Numbered from the stretch's first letter, positions 28,406 through 37,915 are shown. The stretch: DNA of 64,000 nt from Pseudanabaena frigida (GCA_003242085.1 QBML01000017.1:1-64000); one strand, 5' to 3'. Notes: generated by a model not told the origin, from the letters alone. A program made the numbers and translations.

Positions 28406-29419
28406 ATGTATCAATTCGTCATATCTCAAGCATTTCAAACCTTTGATAAGCTTTGGCAAAGAGTAGTTAGTGCTCCATCTGATATTGCCCTATTCATCAG
28501 TAATCTTGAGATTATTGAGCAAAAAATTCTCTACCCCCGCTACCAAAAGTTTATTCAAGAGTATCAACCTTTACTTAATAGCCTAAGACCTGAAGAAAAT
28601 AAAATTGTCCAAGAGCTGGAACAGTATGGTGTATCGATCACGAACTTAGAAGAATTAGCAATTCCGCTGAGCGATCGCTTTTTCAGTGCCGCTCAAAAAA
28701 TTTCAGAGGAACTAAAACATAATGCTGAACTTCCCCTCTACAAAGGTAAGCATACGTTAACTGCAAATGCAGAGCAGATTATGCGTTATCCTGAACTGTT
28801 TTTATGGGGTGCAGATGCCAAACTTTTGCGGATCGTTGAGGGCTACCTTAAACTTCCTGCTGGTTACGATGGCTTGTCATATTATTACAGTCCGCCTGAT
28901 TCTTTAGAATCAGGCCCACGCAAATGGCATCGTGACAAAGAAGATTGGCAAATGATCAAAATAGGAGTTTACATCAATGACGTTGATGAAGATGGGGGGC
29001 CTTTTGAATGTGTCACTCCAGCTGCCAATGAAGTATTAGTCAAGTCATTACATTCTGATTATTTACGCAAATATAAAACAGCGTTTCATCAGGAAATTGA
29101 GTCAATGCTGCCAGAACACATGCTTAACAACTGGTACAAAAGCTGTGTTGGGAAAGTAGGCACTGTAATTTTTGTAGATACTGCACGTTATTTCCATCGT
29201 GGTAAGCCACCTACTAAGTTTGGCAGGTCGGCTATCTTTTTTGGCTATTGCAGTCGTCGCCCTAGGCATCCTTTCTTCTGTGGTCGATCGCCGCTCTCTA
29301 AAGCAGAATTGCGTTACATGGCAAGTCTTTTGCCTGAAGATGTGCGCGATTCAGTGACTTGGCGCGATCGATTGCAGGGGTTAAGCAAATGGATTCCCAA
29401 AAATCGTTTAAAAGTCTAA
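28406..29419 (+). CDS. phytanoyl-CoA dioxygenase-like Fe(II)/2-oxoglutarate oxygenase
   Basis: A 337-aa protein. The C-terminal two thirds resemble PhyH-type 2-oxoglutarate oxygenases: WHRDKEDW (the HxD iron ligands, about residue 174), a KIGVYINDVDEDGGPFECV strand, the distal His in YFHRGKPP (about 270) and the 2-oxoglutarate-binding Arg in GRSAIFFGY. The first 110 residues are helical with no recognised domain. Members hydroxylate lipids or secondary metabolites; the substrate here is unknown. No partner genes are adjacent. Its stop lies within a terminator shared with fabH. Confidence 0.75.
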   Translation: MYQFVISQAFQTFDKLWQRVVSAPSDIALFISNLEIIEQKILYPRYQKFIQEYQPLLNSLRPEENKIVQELEQYGVSITNLEELAIPLSDRFFSAAQKISEELKHNAELPLYKGKHTLTANAEQIMRYPELFLWGADAKLLRIVEGYLKLPAGYDGLSYYYSPPDSLESGPRKWHRDKEDWQMIKIGVYINDVDEDGGPFECVTPAANEVLVKSLHSDYLRKYKTAFHQEIESMLPEHMLNNWYKSCVGKVGTVIFVDTARYFHRGKPPTKFGRSAIFFGYCSRRPRHPFFCGRSPLSKAELRYMASLLPEDVRDSVTWRDRLQGLSKWIPKNRLKV

Positions 29420-29458
29420 TAAAAAAGGAAAGTCCGAAGGGCTTTCCTTTTTTATTAG
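29416..29458. terminator. two-way terminator holding both stop codons
   Basis: A 20-bp stem (one G-T pair) around GAA. It includes the TAA of the plus-strand dioxygenase gene (29417-29419) and the stop of the minus-strand fabH (29455-29457). A and T tracts lie on both sides. Confidence 0.88.
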
Positions 29459-30438
29459 CCCCAACGGAAAACAGCCGAACCCCAACTTAAACCTGCACCA
29501 AAGCCTGCGATCGCAATTAAATGATCGGCTTGAATTTTACCTGCTTGTACCCACTCATCAAGGGCGATCGGAATCGAGGCAGCAGAAGTATTACCGTATT
29601 TGCCCATATTGCTAACAGCTTTAGCAGGATCGATACCGAAGCGGTTTACCACTGCGTCAATAATGCGCTGATTGGCTTGATGCATGATCAACCAATCGAG
29701 ATCGTGAACTTCAAGATTTGCCTTGTGTAAGGATTTTTCGATTACTTCGGGTACACGCCGCACCGCAAAACGATAAACTTCTTGACCATTCATCGTAATT
29801 GATTCAAATGTGCTGCGCCCTAGATAATTGATGTTTAGTAAATCATTACCCCTACCATCGCTCCGCATCTCAAAGCCTAATAAATTGTTCTGGGGATGGC
29901 TTGGATTGCTAGCTTGTACGACTAATGCACCTGCGCCATCACCAAACAAAATGCAAGTGCGTCGATCTTGCCAATCTACCCACCGTGAGAGAACGTCTGC
30001 ACCGATAAGTAAGACGTTTTTGTAAGCTCCAGTTTGGATGTATTGTGATGCAGTAACTAGTCCAAATACAAACCCCGAGCAAGCAGCCACCAAATCGAAG
30101 GCTACAGCATGTTCTGCTCCCAAGATCTTCTGAACACGCCCAGCAGTGCCGAACAGATCGTCGGAAGTCGAGGTTGACAAAATAATCAGGTCGATATCTT
30201 GGGGCGCTAGTCCAGCGGCAGCGATCGCCTTTTGTCCTGCCTGAGCAGCAAGATTAGCTACTGAATCGCCTGCTCCATCAGCAATATGTCGCTCTCTGAT
30301 GCCTGTGCGTGAGGCGATCCACTCATCAGTAGTATCAACCATCTGCGCGAGATCGTTGTTGGTAAGTACGCGATCGGGCACGGCTGAGCCGCTTCCAATA
30401 AAACGTACCCCAAAGAGAGAAGATTCAGTATTAATCAT
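29455..30438 (-). CDS. fabH: beta-ketoacyl-ACP synthase III
   Basis: A 327-aa condensing enzyme that starts fatty-acid synthesis by joining acetyl-CoA to malonyl-ACP. The catalytic triad is complete: Cys 120 in VAACSGFVFG, His in IMHQANQRI and Asn in GNTSAASIPIAL. Length and start (MINTESSLFG) are typical. It follows plsX on the same strand, the usual plsX-fabH order of lipid-synthesis operons, although here a hairpin repeat separates them. Confidence 0.95.
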   Translation of the reverse strand: MINTESSLFGVRFIGSGSAVPDRVLTNNDLAQMVDTTDEWIASRTGIRERHIADGAGDSVANLAAQAGQKAIAAAGLAPQDIDLIILSTSTSDDLFGTAGRVQKILGAEHAVAFDLVAACSGFVFGLVTASQYIQTGAYKNVLLIGADVLSRWVDWQDRRTCILFGDGAGALVVQASNPSHPQNNLLGFEMRSDGRGNDLLNINYLGRSTFESITMNGQEVYRFAVRRVPEVIEKSLHKANLEVHDLDWLIMHQANQRIIDAVVNRFGIDPAKAVSNMGKYGNTSAASIPIALDEWVQAGKIQADHLIAIAGFGAGLSWGSAVFRWG

Positions 30439-30477
30439 TGGCTGTATTTGATCTGGATGTCTGGCTAAAGAGTGTTA

Positions 30478-30552
30478 CAGCGCTTAGCGCTGAATTAAAA
30501 CCCAGATAGTAAAAGTATGGCGAAGCTATACCCTTACTATCTGGGTTTTTAA
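30478..30552. repeat. class B hairpin repeat with class A-type flank
   Basis: ACAGCGCTTAGCGCTG (flank, 30476-30491) followed by a stem 30495-30552 whose ends are TTAAAACCCA/TGGGTTTTTAA and whose apex is GGCGAAGCT. It joins the flank typical of class A to the end sequence of class B. It fills the plsX-fabH gap and its right arm includes the plsX stop (30549-30551). Confidence 0.8.
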
Positions 30553-31592
30553 GTTGGTGGATCGTCGGGAGTATCGTCAGCAGGGACGGATACCTTAGGC
30601 TTGATTTGACCGCGAATACGCTCAAGTACTTCGTTGTCAACAGCATCTTTAGCAACACGGATGGCATTGCGGATACTGATCGCGTTAGAGCTGCCGTGAC
30701 TGATTACACAGACTCCAGCAACTCCTAGTAACAAAGCTCCACCATACTCATCAGCATCGATCCGTTCTTTAACTTTCTTGAGATTAGGCTTTAAAATTAG
30801 TGCGCCAAGCTTGCCACGCCAACCTTTGGGCAATTCTTCTTTGAGGATTTGCATTACTACGCTGCCAACACCCTCAGCAAATTTCAGTACAATATTGCCT
30901 GCAAATCCATCGCATACAATTACGTCAAATTGACCTTTGAGGATATCGCGACCTTCTGCATTCCCCGCAAAGATAATCTGAGGATTTTCTTGCAGCGCTT
31001 GGTGCACGCGGATAGCAAGTTCATTCCCTTTGCAAGCTTCTTCACCAATATTGAGTAAACCGACCTTTGGCTCTTGAATGCCGATCGCGTATTTACTATA
31101 GAGCGAGCCCATAATTGCAAACTGCTCTAAAAACTTGGGGCGACAGTCTACGTTCGCGCCGACATCAAGGAGCAACACAGGCTTGTGGGGAACCTGCGTG
31201 GGAAATAATGCACCGATCGCAGGACGATCTACACCTGGTAACCGTCCTAGTCGCAATAATGCCGCCGCCATCGCCGCACCAGAATGTCCTGCGGAAACTA
31301 CCGCGTCTGCCTGCTTGCGCTTGACCAGATTCATGGCAACGGCGATCGAGGAGTTTGGCTTACGTCGTAATCCTTCGAGCGGTTCATCATCCATTTCGAT
31401 AATGCCTTCTGATGGCACGATCTCAAGGCGATCGCTTTCTTGATAGTTATGTTGCTTGAGGTAGTTCGCGAGAATGTCGCGATCGCCAACTAGCGCTATA
31501 TCTACATTTAGTTGAGTCTGAGCTAATATCGCTCCTTCAATCACTTCGCGTGGGGCAAAGTCCCCACCCATCGCATCTACGGCAATTCTCAC
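30549..31592 (-). CDS. plsX: phosphate acyltransferase PlsX
   Basis: A 347-aa acyl-ACP:phosphate acyltransferase that makes acyl phosphate for phosphatidic acid synthesis. Typical stretches are IAVDAMGGDFAPRE at the start, MDDEPLEGLRRKPNSS, VSAGHSGAAMAAALLRLGR, GALFPTQ and VCDGFAGNIVLKFAEG. The end, after RGQIKPKV, is a short acidic tail that runs up to the hairpin repeat. It is upstream of fabH in the same direction. Confidence 0.95.
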   Translation of the reverse strand: MRIAVDAMGGDFAPREVIEGAILAQTQLNVDIALVGDRDILANYLKQHNYQESDRLEIVPSEGIIEMDDEPLEGLRRKPNSSIAVAMNLVKRKQADAVVSAGHSGAAMAAALLRLGRLPGVDRPAIGALFPTQVPHKPVLLLDVGANVDCRPKFLEQFAIMGSLYSKYAIGIQEPKVGLLNIGEEACKGNELAIRVHQALQENPQIIFAGNAEGRDILKGQFDVIVCDGFAGNIVLKFAEGVGSVVMQILKEELPKGWRGKLGALILKPNLKKVKERIDADEYGGALLLGVAGVCVISHGSSNAISIRNAIRVAKDAVDNEVLERIRGQIKPKVSVPADDTPDDPPT

Positions 31593-31800
31593 TATTTGCG
31601 ATCCTGTCTACGTTTTATGACTAAAACTGTAAAGAATTTTATTAAACCTTGCAAAAATTTTAACAGTTCGAGGAACCTCACCCATCAGGAATGCTCAAAA
31701 ATCTTTGAAAGCATTACTTATTCGTACCTACTCGACAAATATTGCTTGCTTTTAATACAGGTAAGCAGCTTAAGCCAGCACCTCTCATTATAAAAATCGG

Positions 31801-31884
31801 TTTTTTGAAAGCCACCCGTAGTCTGGCTTTCAAAAAAACAATTTTGGTGTTTTTAAAGCCGTAGGCTTTAAAAACACCAAAATT
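31801..31884. repeat. two adjacent hairpins downstream of the prohibitin-like gene
   Basis: Hairpin 1: TTTTTTGAAAGCCA (31801-31814) with TGGCTTTCAAAAAA (31824-31837). Hairpin 2: a perfect 21-bp stem at 31840-31860 with 31864-31884, core AAAGCC-GTA-GGCTTT. They lie 29 bases beyond the minus-strand stop at 31913 and can terminate that gene. Upstream CTCTCATTATAAAAATCGG (from 31783) resembles, in reverse, sequence at 43712-43738. The remaining 31593-31780 holds no gene. Confidence 0.72.
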
Positions 31885-31912
31885 AAAGATAGGTTTTGAG
31901 AATATTTTTGAG

Positions 31913-32818
31913 TTATGGCGCAACTGCCTTACTAGCCTCGCGATCGACAGGTAAGATCAATGGCGTACTTTGACTATTGCCCAGAATCACAATCTTAGAA
32001 TTTGGCGATTGTGATAACTTTTCTGTAGCTTCGATCGCGCGTAATTGCAAAACCGCAGGTGTCAGCCCTTCAGCTAAGATCTTTTGAGCATCAGCACTGC
32101 CTTTTGCCTCAATGCGTTTGCGATCGGCTTCCTGTGTCTCTTTTTCAAGCACAAACTTCATTTGCAAATTTTCTTGCTCGGCCTTCAACCTTTGCTGAAT
32201 TGCCGCTTGTAATGTTTCAGGTACTTTCACGTTTCGCAAAAGTGCTTCATCGACAATAAAGCCGAGGGGGGTAAGTTGCGATCGCAATTTTTCGGCAAGT
32301 TTTAAACTAACTTCTTCTCGTTTGGTGGCATACACAGCTTCAGCAGGATATCCAGAAATAATTTCTCGTGAGATCGAGCGAAATCGTGAAACCACAATTT
32401 CTCGTTCTTCAGTGCCGATATTTAGATAAATACTTGCGGCTTTAGCAGGATCGATTCGATATTGAATGCTGACATCAATACCTATTGCCAAGCCTTCTTT
32501 AGATGTAGCTGCAATTTCTTCCTTAATATCGCGCAATCTTGTCGAAAATTGCACCACATCTGCAAATGGGTTAATCGCATGGATGCCTGCGGGTAAAGTG
32601 CGATCGCTAACCTTGCCTTGAAAATCTTCCACCCCAACAGTTCCCGCAGGTATAACGACAATTAGACGAGTAAGGGCATTTACCGTTGTGAGTAAGGCAA
32701 TTAATCCTGCGATCGCTTTGATTACTAGCTGGGCGATGCGGTTATCAACTAATTTGTTACTGCTAAAAAATACAACTATCGAAACAAGTGAAGCAATCGC
32801 AGAAACGATAAACGACAT
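31913..32818 (-). CDS. prohibitin/SPFH-domain membrane protein
   Basis: A 301-aa prohibitin-family protein: one or two N-terminal hydrophobic segments (about 1-55), then a Band 7/SPFH domain (VGVEDFQGKVSDRTLPAGIH to about 215) and a coiled-coil tail rich in Ala, Glu and Lys (AEQENLQMKFVLEKETQEAD). Such proteins assemble into rings on membranes and are linked to FtsH protease control and thylakoid or plasma membrane quality; a direct role is inferred from the family. The gene is alone. Confidence 0.85.
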   Translation of the reverse strand: MSFIVSAIASLVSIVVFFSSNKLVDNRIAQLVIKAIAGLIALLTTVNALTRLIVVIPAGTVGVEDFQGKVSDRTLPAGIHAINPFADVVQFSTRLRDIKEEIAATSKEGLAIGIDVSIQYRIDPAKAASIYLNIGTEEREIVVSRFRSISREIISGYPAEAVYATKREEVSLKLAEKLRSQLTPLGFIVDEALLRNVKVPETLQAAIQQRLKAEQENLQMKFVLEKETQEADRKRIEAKGSADAQKILAEGLTPAVLQLRAIEATEKLSQSPNSKIVILGNSQSTPLILPVDREASKAVAP

Positions 32819-32880
32819 TTATGTTTTACCTAAGACTCTTAAGTAGTTATTAATTTAAGTTATCTTGGTTAAGCTCTGTT

Positions 32881-32916
32881 AAAGACAAGGGGAACGCTTT
32901 AAGAGTGCCTGTCTTT
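32881..32916 (-). terminator. probable terminator of the binding-protein gene
   Basis: AAAGACAAGG and CCTGTCTTT form a stem with a one-base bulge and a 17-base loop, just beyond the minus-strand stop at 32919. Moderate quality. Confidence 0.5.
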
Positions 32917-32918
32917 GA

Positions 32919-34235
32919 TTAACGAAATGGCATCGAGTAGAGTAAACCTCCTTGCTTCCAAGTGCGATTTAAACCACGGGGAATATCTAGGGGTACGAGA
33001 TTTCGGCTATAGATATCGCTATAACTTCCTACTTGCTTGAGGATTTGGGTTGTCCAGTCTGGTGCCAGACCTAGCTCAATTCCCAGTGAATCCGATGTGC
33101 CGAGAAATTTGGATACGTCAGGATTTTTAGTGTCTTTAAAAATCGTGTAGTTTTCCATATTAATCCCCAATTCTTCTGCGTAAAAAGTGGCATAAACTAC
33201 CCAAGTCACTACATCACGCCAACGATCGTCATTACCAACTAGCGCAGGGCTAAGTGGCTCTTTGGATAAGCTAAGATCAAGAATTTTGTGATCGGCAGGA
33301 CGAGGAAGTTTACTTCTCCATGCGGCAAGTTGTGATTTTTCAGAAGAAATTGCCTCGCAATCTCCTTTAGAGTATGTGCTGACGACACTTTCGAGATCGG
33401 GCAAAATTACGGGAAAGATCTCAATATTGGCCTCTTTAAAGGCAGATTCTAGATTAGAAGTATTGATTCCTGTCTCTACACAGATTTTTTTGCCTGTCAG
33501 CTCTTTAAGTGCGATCGCTAACTCTTCACTAGTTTTTGGTGTCTGCCTATCAGATTTACTATCGGATTTGTTAGCTTTGTCAGGCTCAGGGCTGCTAGCG
33601 GAACTTGGAGTTGCTGATGGCGAAGCTGTTGGGCTAGGTGATGCTGTGGTAGTAGGGCTAGGTGAACTGCTCGGTGAAGCTGCTGTTTTTGCCCCACCGA
33701 TGCGTATCATAATTCCTTGTCCATCAAAAAAAGTTGTGGGTGCAAAGGCAATATTCGGGGTGACATCACGGGTTAATGTGCGAGTTGTGTTTCGCATCAA
33801 GATATCGACTTCGCCATTTTGAATTGATGTAAATCGGTCTTTGGCAAGCAATGGCTTAAATTCTACGGCTTTAGCATCGCCTAAAACTGCGGCAGCGATC
33901 GCTCGGCAAAAGTCCACATCTAAGCCGCTCCAATCTCCTTTTTCATCGACATAACTAAATCCCAGCAGTTTTCCGTTTACGCCACAGATGAGCTTCCCAC
34001 GAGATTTTACCCTTTCTAAAATGCCTTCAGGATCTTTAGTTAGCGCTGCGACTGTTGGTTTTGTAGATACGGTTGGAACGGCTGTGGGACTCGATGAAGA
34101 TTTGTCCTGACAACCTGATAGCAGTGCGATCGTCAGACTAGCAAAAAAACACCATTGTCTTAGAGGTATTGTTTTAGAGTTTGTCTTAGAAGTGTTTTTA
34201 GGAATGTTTCGGGAATGCTTAGGCATTAAGCTCAT
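32919..34235 (-). CDS. amino-acid ABC transporter substrate-binding lipoprotein
   Basis: A 438-aa periplasmic binding protein of the general amino-acid type (AapJ/BztA-like). The signal region ends in a lipobox with Cys 42 (LLSGCQ), so it is likely lipid-anchored by Lgt. Family stretches: ILERVKSRGKLICGVNG, GFSYVDEKGDWSGLDVDFCR, NTTRTLTRD and FFDGQGIM. A proline/serine/threonine-rich insert (about 185-225, PSPTTTASPSPTASPS and more) splits the domain before TGKKICVETG, which is unusual. No permease or ATPase gene is adjacent, so it is an orphan or works with a transporter elsewhere. Confidence 0.85.
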   Translation of the reverse strand: MSLMPKHSRNIPKNTSKTNSKTIPLRQWCFFASLTIALLSGCQDKSSSSPTAVPTVSTKPTVAALTKDPEGILERVKSRGKLICGVNGKLLGFSYVDEKGDWSGLDVDFCRAIAAAVLGDAKAVEFKPLLAKDRFTSIQNGEVDILMRNTTRTLTRDVTPNIAFAPTTFFDGQGIMIRIGGAKTAASPSSSPSPTTTASPSPTASPSATPSSASSPEPDKANKSDSKSDRQTPKTSEELAIALKELTGKKICVETGINTSNLESAFKEANIEIFPVILPDLESVVSTYSKGDCEAISSEKSQLAAWRSKLPRPADHKILDLSLSKEPLSPALVGNDDRWRDVVTWVVYATFYAEELGINMENYTIFKDTKNPDVSKFLGTSDSLGIELGLAPDWTTQILKQVGSYSDIYSRNLVPLDIPRGLNRTWKQGGLLYSMPFR

Positions 34236-34389
34236 GGGTTTACTGATTTCTAGCGCGATCGATCTATGTTCTATTTGCAGCTTACCTTGATTAGATTAAA
34301 TTATGTTCGCTGCAATAGGGCAGTAGGTAGAATTAAAAAATTTTCATGTTAGCATTGCAAAAATTACATAATGCTAAAGGTTTAAGCTT

Positions 34390-35901
34390 ATGTCTTGGCG
34401 CTTCTTTGTTCTGGTAGCCTTAGCATTTACGATTTCCCTGGGGAGGGAACCATTATCTAGTTATGCTGAATCCATTGCCCAATCATCAACGCAAATCACA
34501 CCTAGTTTGCGTGTGGATTACTTTAATCGTGCTTTGGCGAAACAGAACAGAGGAGATAATAATGGTGCGATCGCTGACTACAATGAAGCTATTCGACTCA
34601 AGCCTGACTATGTTGATGCCTACCTCAATCGCGGCACTGCAAAGTCTGATTTAGGAGACAAGAAAGGCGCGATCGCCGATTACACCGAAGCTATTCGCCT
34701 TAAACCTGATTATGCTGGAGCTTACTCCAACCGAGGAGTAGCAAAGTCTGATTTAGGAGACAAGAAAGGTGCGATCGCCGATTACAACGAAGCTATCCGT
34801 CTTAAACCTGACTATGTTGACGCATACATCAATCGCGGTAATGCAAAGTCTGATTTAGGAGATAAGAAAGGCGCGATTGCCGACTACACAGAAGCCATCC
34901 GTATCAACCCTAAAGATTATGAAGCTTTCTATGGTCGTGGGGACGTAAAGTTTCATTTAGGTGACAAGAAAGGTGCGATCGTTGACTACACAGAAGCCAT
35001 CCGCATCAAGCCTGATTATGTTGATGCTTACCTTAATCGCGGTAATGCAAAGTTTTATTTGGGAGATAAGAAAGACGCGATCTCCGATTATACAGAAGCT
35101 ATCCGACTAAAACCTGACTATGCTGCTGTCTATTTGAATCGCGGGAATGCGAAGTCTGATTTAGATGATAATAAGGGTGCGATCGCCGACTACACAGAAG
35201 CCATCCGCTTGCAACCTAAAGATTATGAACCCTACTTCAACCGAGGGTTAGCCAAGTCTTATTTAGGAGATAAGAAGGGCGCGATCTCTGACTATGCGGA
35301 AGCTATCAGGCTAAAACCTGACTATGCTGATGCATACAGCAATCGTGGATTAGCAAAGTTTGATTTAAATGATGCAAAAGGGGCAATCACTGATTACAAC
35401 GAAGCCATCCGTATTAATCCAGACTTTGCTGAAGTCTATGCTCGTAGAGGAGCGGCAAAGTCTAATTTAGGAGACAAAAAGGGAGCGATCGCTGACTACA
35501 CAGAAGTTATTCGACTCAATCCTAAAGATGATGATGCTTACTTCAATCGTGGGTTATTAAAGTCTGATTTAGGAGATAAAAAGGGAGCGATCGCCGACTA
35601 TACAGAAGCAATCCGTATCAGTCCTGAGACTGCGTTTAATTATGATTTTCGGGGAGTAGCGAAATATGATTTGGGCGACTATCAAGGTGCAATCGCGGAC
35701 TACAATGAAGCCGTGCGGCTAATGCCTAATGCGGCTGCACCTTATTTACATCGTGGTCTATCAAAGAAAGCTTTAGGAGATCGGCAGGGAGCATTAGCAG
35801 ATTTGCAAAAAGCAGCACAACTATTTCAAAAGCAGGGACAGATAGACAAGTATCAAGCGGTTCTCAAAAGTATTGCTGAAATACAAAAGGCGCTTCAATA
35901 A
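34390..35901 (+). CDS. secreted tetratricopeptide-repeat protein
   Basis: A 503-aa protein: a signal peptide or anchor (about 1-30), then about thirteen consecutive TPR units of 34 residues from residue 38 to near 490. The consensus is AYxNRGxAKSDLGDKKGAIADYTEAIRLKPDY, repeated with few changes, so the DNA is a 102-base tandem repeat and may vary in number. TPR arrays bind other proteins; no catalytic domain is present. The target is unknown. It faces the degenerate ATPase gene tail to tail with only seven bases between. Confidence 0.85.
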   Translation: MSWRFFVLVALAFTISLGREPLSSYAESIAQSSTQITPSLRVDYFNRALAKQNRGDNNGAIADYNEAIRLKPDYVDAYLNRGTAKSDLGDKKGAIADYTEAIRLKPDYAGAYSNRGVAKSDLGDKKGAIADYNEAIRLKPDYVDAYINRGNAKSDLGDKKGAIADYTEAIRINPKDYEAFYGRGDVKFHLGDKKGAIVDYTEAIRIKPDYVDAYLNRGNAKFYLGDKKDAISDYTEAIRLKPDYAAVYLNRGNAKSDLDDNKGAIADYTEAIRLQPKDYEPYFNRGLAKSYLGDKKGAISDYAEAIRLKPDYADAYSNRGLAKFDLNDAKGAITDYNEAIRINPDFAEVYARRGAAKSNLGDKKGAIADYTEVIRLNPKDDDAYFNRGLLKSDLGDKKGAIADYTEAIRISPETAFNYDFRGVAKYDLGDYQGAIADYNEAVRLMPNAAAPYLHRGLSKKALGDRQGALADLQKAAQLFQKQGQIDKYQAVLKSIAEIQKALQ

Positions 35902-35908
35902 ATTACTC

Positions 35909-37915
35909 TTAACTCGTTTTGATTAGCTCTTGCACCCAAAAAACAGCAGTAGCACTGAGAATGGCGATCGCCCATTCACTTCCATTTAGAGGAACAGTTG
36001 CCATAAGATCGCCAAACCAAGGTACTTGTACAAAGATAATTTGAAATACTGCGATAAAGGAAATACCAAGTAGGAGCGGTAAATTACTGAAAACACTTTG
36101 TCTTGCGATCGCGCAGGCATGGAAAATTTGGCTAAAGCCAAGGGTTACAAATGCCATTGCTCTGGCTTGGGAAAACATCGAGGCTTGACCCTGATATTTC
36201 AACCAAAAGACTAGAGAGATAGCAGCGATCGTGGCGGTGACAGCTAGCAAAATACGCAGGTAATTACTAGGTCGCAACATGGTTTGAAAGCGGTGAGCAG
36301 GTTGGGATAGCAGGCTTTCGTGAGTGGGTTCTAGAACTAAGGGAAAGGCAACCACAGGTGTAGCGATCGCACCAATCCAGAGCAATTGGAGCGGCGGCAT
36401 TGAGAAACCTGCGGCGGTATCCATGAGGGTGAGAACCGCTAAGGTAAAGGAGCTTGTCGCAGTTAATAAAGCAATACGTTGCAGTCGATCAAAAATAGCG
36501 CGACCTTCGAGAATAGCGATCGGTATATAATGGAAGTCTTCCTTAGGTAAAATCAGCCCTGAACTATCTTGTAATTCTTTACGACAGCTGCGATCGCAAA
36601 TTCCTACATCCGCAGTTCGTAATAGCGGAATATCTTCAACATCATTGCCAATTATCGCGATCGCATTCATTGACTTGCGCCGATCTCCTTGCCATAGTCG
36701 AATTCGTTCTTGTGGCGCATCAAAATAGCTGTGAGTCTCAATGCCAATCACTTCGCCAAATGACTGAGCATCTGCTTCAGAGGCACGAATCAGAGCTTTC
36801 CATTCAATACCTCCACGACTTAAATTGTCAAAACTTAACACCAAATCTGACTCCACAATTGGCACAATTGTAGTCACTCTAGCCATTGCGTCTAAAACTG
36901 AAGGAAACCTCGCCCATAGTCTTTGTTTGACAAGATCGCGCATTCCAAATAATTGAACCTGCGTAGCAATGCGTAGTAGATTTTGAGGATAAGTACTAAG
37001 CATTAAAGCAGCGGCTGTCATCGCGTTGATAGTAATCCCACGTTGCCACGCAAAACAGATCGCAACAGTAGTTACTAGTATCAAAAGCCCAATCCATACT
37101 TGTCGAAGTTGACGCAATTCTGAATGCATTGCTGAAAATGGCTTCTCTTTAACTAGCGCTGCTTGTTCTTGCGTGGAGCGTCCTGTAGCAATTACGATTC
37201 CCTTAACTGTTCCTGATGAGATTTCCGTCCCTGCAAATATCATATTGCTACATTCGAGCGGGGGCGTTTTTTCTTCCAATGTGAATTCTGCTTGTTTAGG
37301 GCAAATCGCTTCACCGCCCAAATTAGTTTGATTTACGACCAAGTCTTCTGATGTCTCAAGAATCCGTAAATCCACAGTTGGACGATCACCTTCTCTCAAT
37401 ATCAGTACATCACCGATGACCAAGTCCCTTAATGGCAGTTCCATTTCTTCGCGATCTCGAATTACAGTTACAGAATTCGATGGATTGTTTTGACGACGTT
37501 GAGGGCGCTCGCGACTAACTTTTTCTCTAGTTTTAACCGACCATAAAGAGATGCCTATGCCAATTGCTGCATGTAATCCCCCCACAAGGAGCAGCGCCCA
37601 CCCTTCGGCTCCATTCCATTGCAAATAGATTGCCGAACCTAAGAGAATATAAGTCAAAGGATCGACCCAAGGCTTTAACAGGATTTTACTAATTGGGCGC
37701 GATTGCGGGATTTTGTTAACTCCTAAATATCGCAATCTTTGACGCGCATTCACATAGGACAAACCTTCTGTAGAAGACTCCAAAGCCGCTAATGTTTGCT
37801 CTACATCCATGTAGTGCCAAGGTCTTTGGGTGTCCGACAGAAAGTCAAATTTTGTCATAATGCGATCCTTGAGGCTTCTTTCAACATCTAAAGCTTCGAC
37901 TTCTTCCGCTAGCAT
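35909..37915 (-). CDS. degenerate P-type ATPase (predicted inactive)
   Basis: A protein of up to 668 aa (a start at residue 20, MTKFDFLSD, is also possible) with the layout of a P2-type cation ATPase: N-terminal domain (WHYMDVEQTLAAL...GLSYVNARQRL..LGVN), membrane helices, an actuator domain (about 145-255) and a C-terminal membrane domain. The essential motifs are gone. The phosphorylation motif DKTGT, expected near residue 355 after MARVTTI, is replaced by VPIVESDLVLS; TGE reads LGGE (199-202); GDGVNDAP reads GNDVEDIP (423-430); PEGL reads YPQNLL. The nucleotide-binding domain is reduced to a remnant. The frame is long and intact, so it is probably expressed as a non-pumping protein. The next gene on the strand is a membrane coiled-coil protein. 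Confidence 0.8.
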   Translation of the reverse strand: MLAEEVEALDVERSLKDRIMTKFDFLSDTQRPWHYMDVEQTLAALESSTEGLSYVNARQRLRYLGVNKIPQSRPISKILLKPWVDPLTYILLGSAIYLQWNGAEGWALLLVGGLHAAIGIGISLWSVKTREKVSRERPQRRQNNPSNSVTVIRDREEMELPLRDLVIGDVLILREGDRPTVDLRILETSEDLVVNQTNLGGEAICPKQAEFTLEEKTPPLECSNMIFAGTEISSGTVKGIVIATGRSTQEQAALVKEKPFSAMHSELRQLRQVWIGLLILVTTVAICFAWQRGITINAMTAAALMLSTYPQNLLRIATQVQLFGMRDLVKQRLWARFPSVLDAMARVTTIVPIVESDLVLSFDNLSRGGIEWKALIRASEADAQSFGEVIGIETHSYFDAPQERIRLWQGDRRKSMNAIAIIGNDVEDIPLLRTADVGICDRSCRKELQDSSGLILPKEDFHYIPIAILEGRAIFDRLQRIALLTATSSFTLAVLTLMDTAAGFSMPPLQLLWIGAIATPVVAFPLVLEPTHESLLSQPAHRFQTMLRPSNYLRILLAVTATIAAISLVFWLKYQGQASMFSQARAMAFVTLGFSQIFHACAIARQSVFSNLPLLLGISFIAVFQIIFVQVPWFGDLMATVPLNGSEWAIAILSATAVFWVQELIKTS

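Noticed and set aside
30431-30667. 78-aa minus-strand ORF between plsX and fabH
   Set aside because: It is an out-of-frame shadow of plsX continuing through the hairpin.
33376-33822. 148-aa plus-strand ORF opposite the amino-acid binding protein
   Set aside because: It is the antisense frame of the real gene, kept open by the Ser/Pro-rich repeat.
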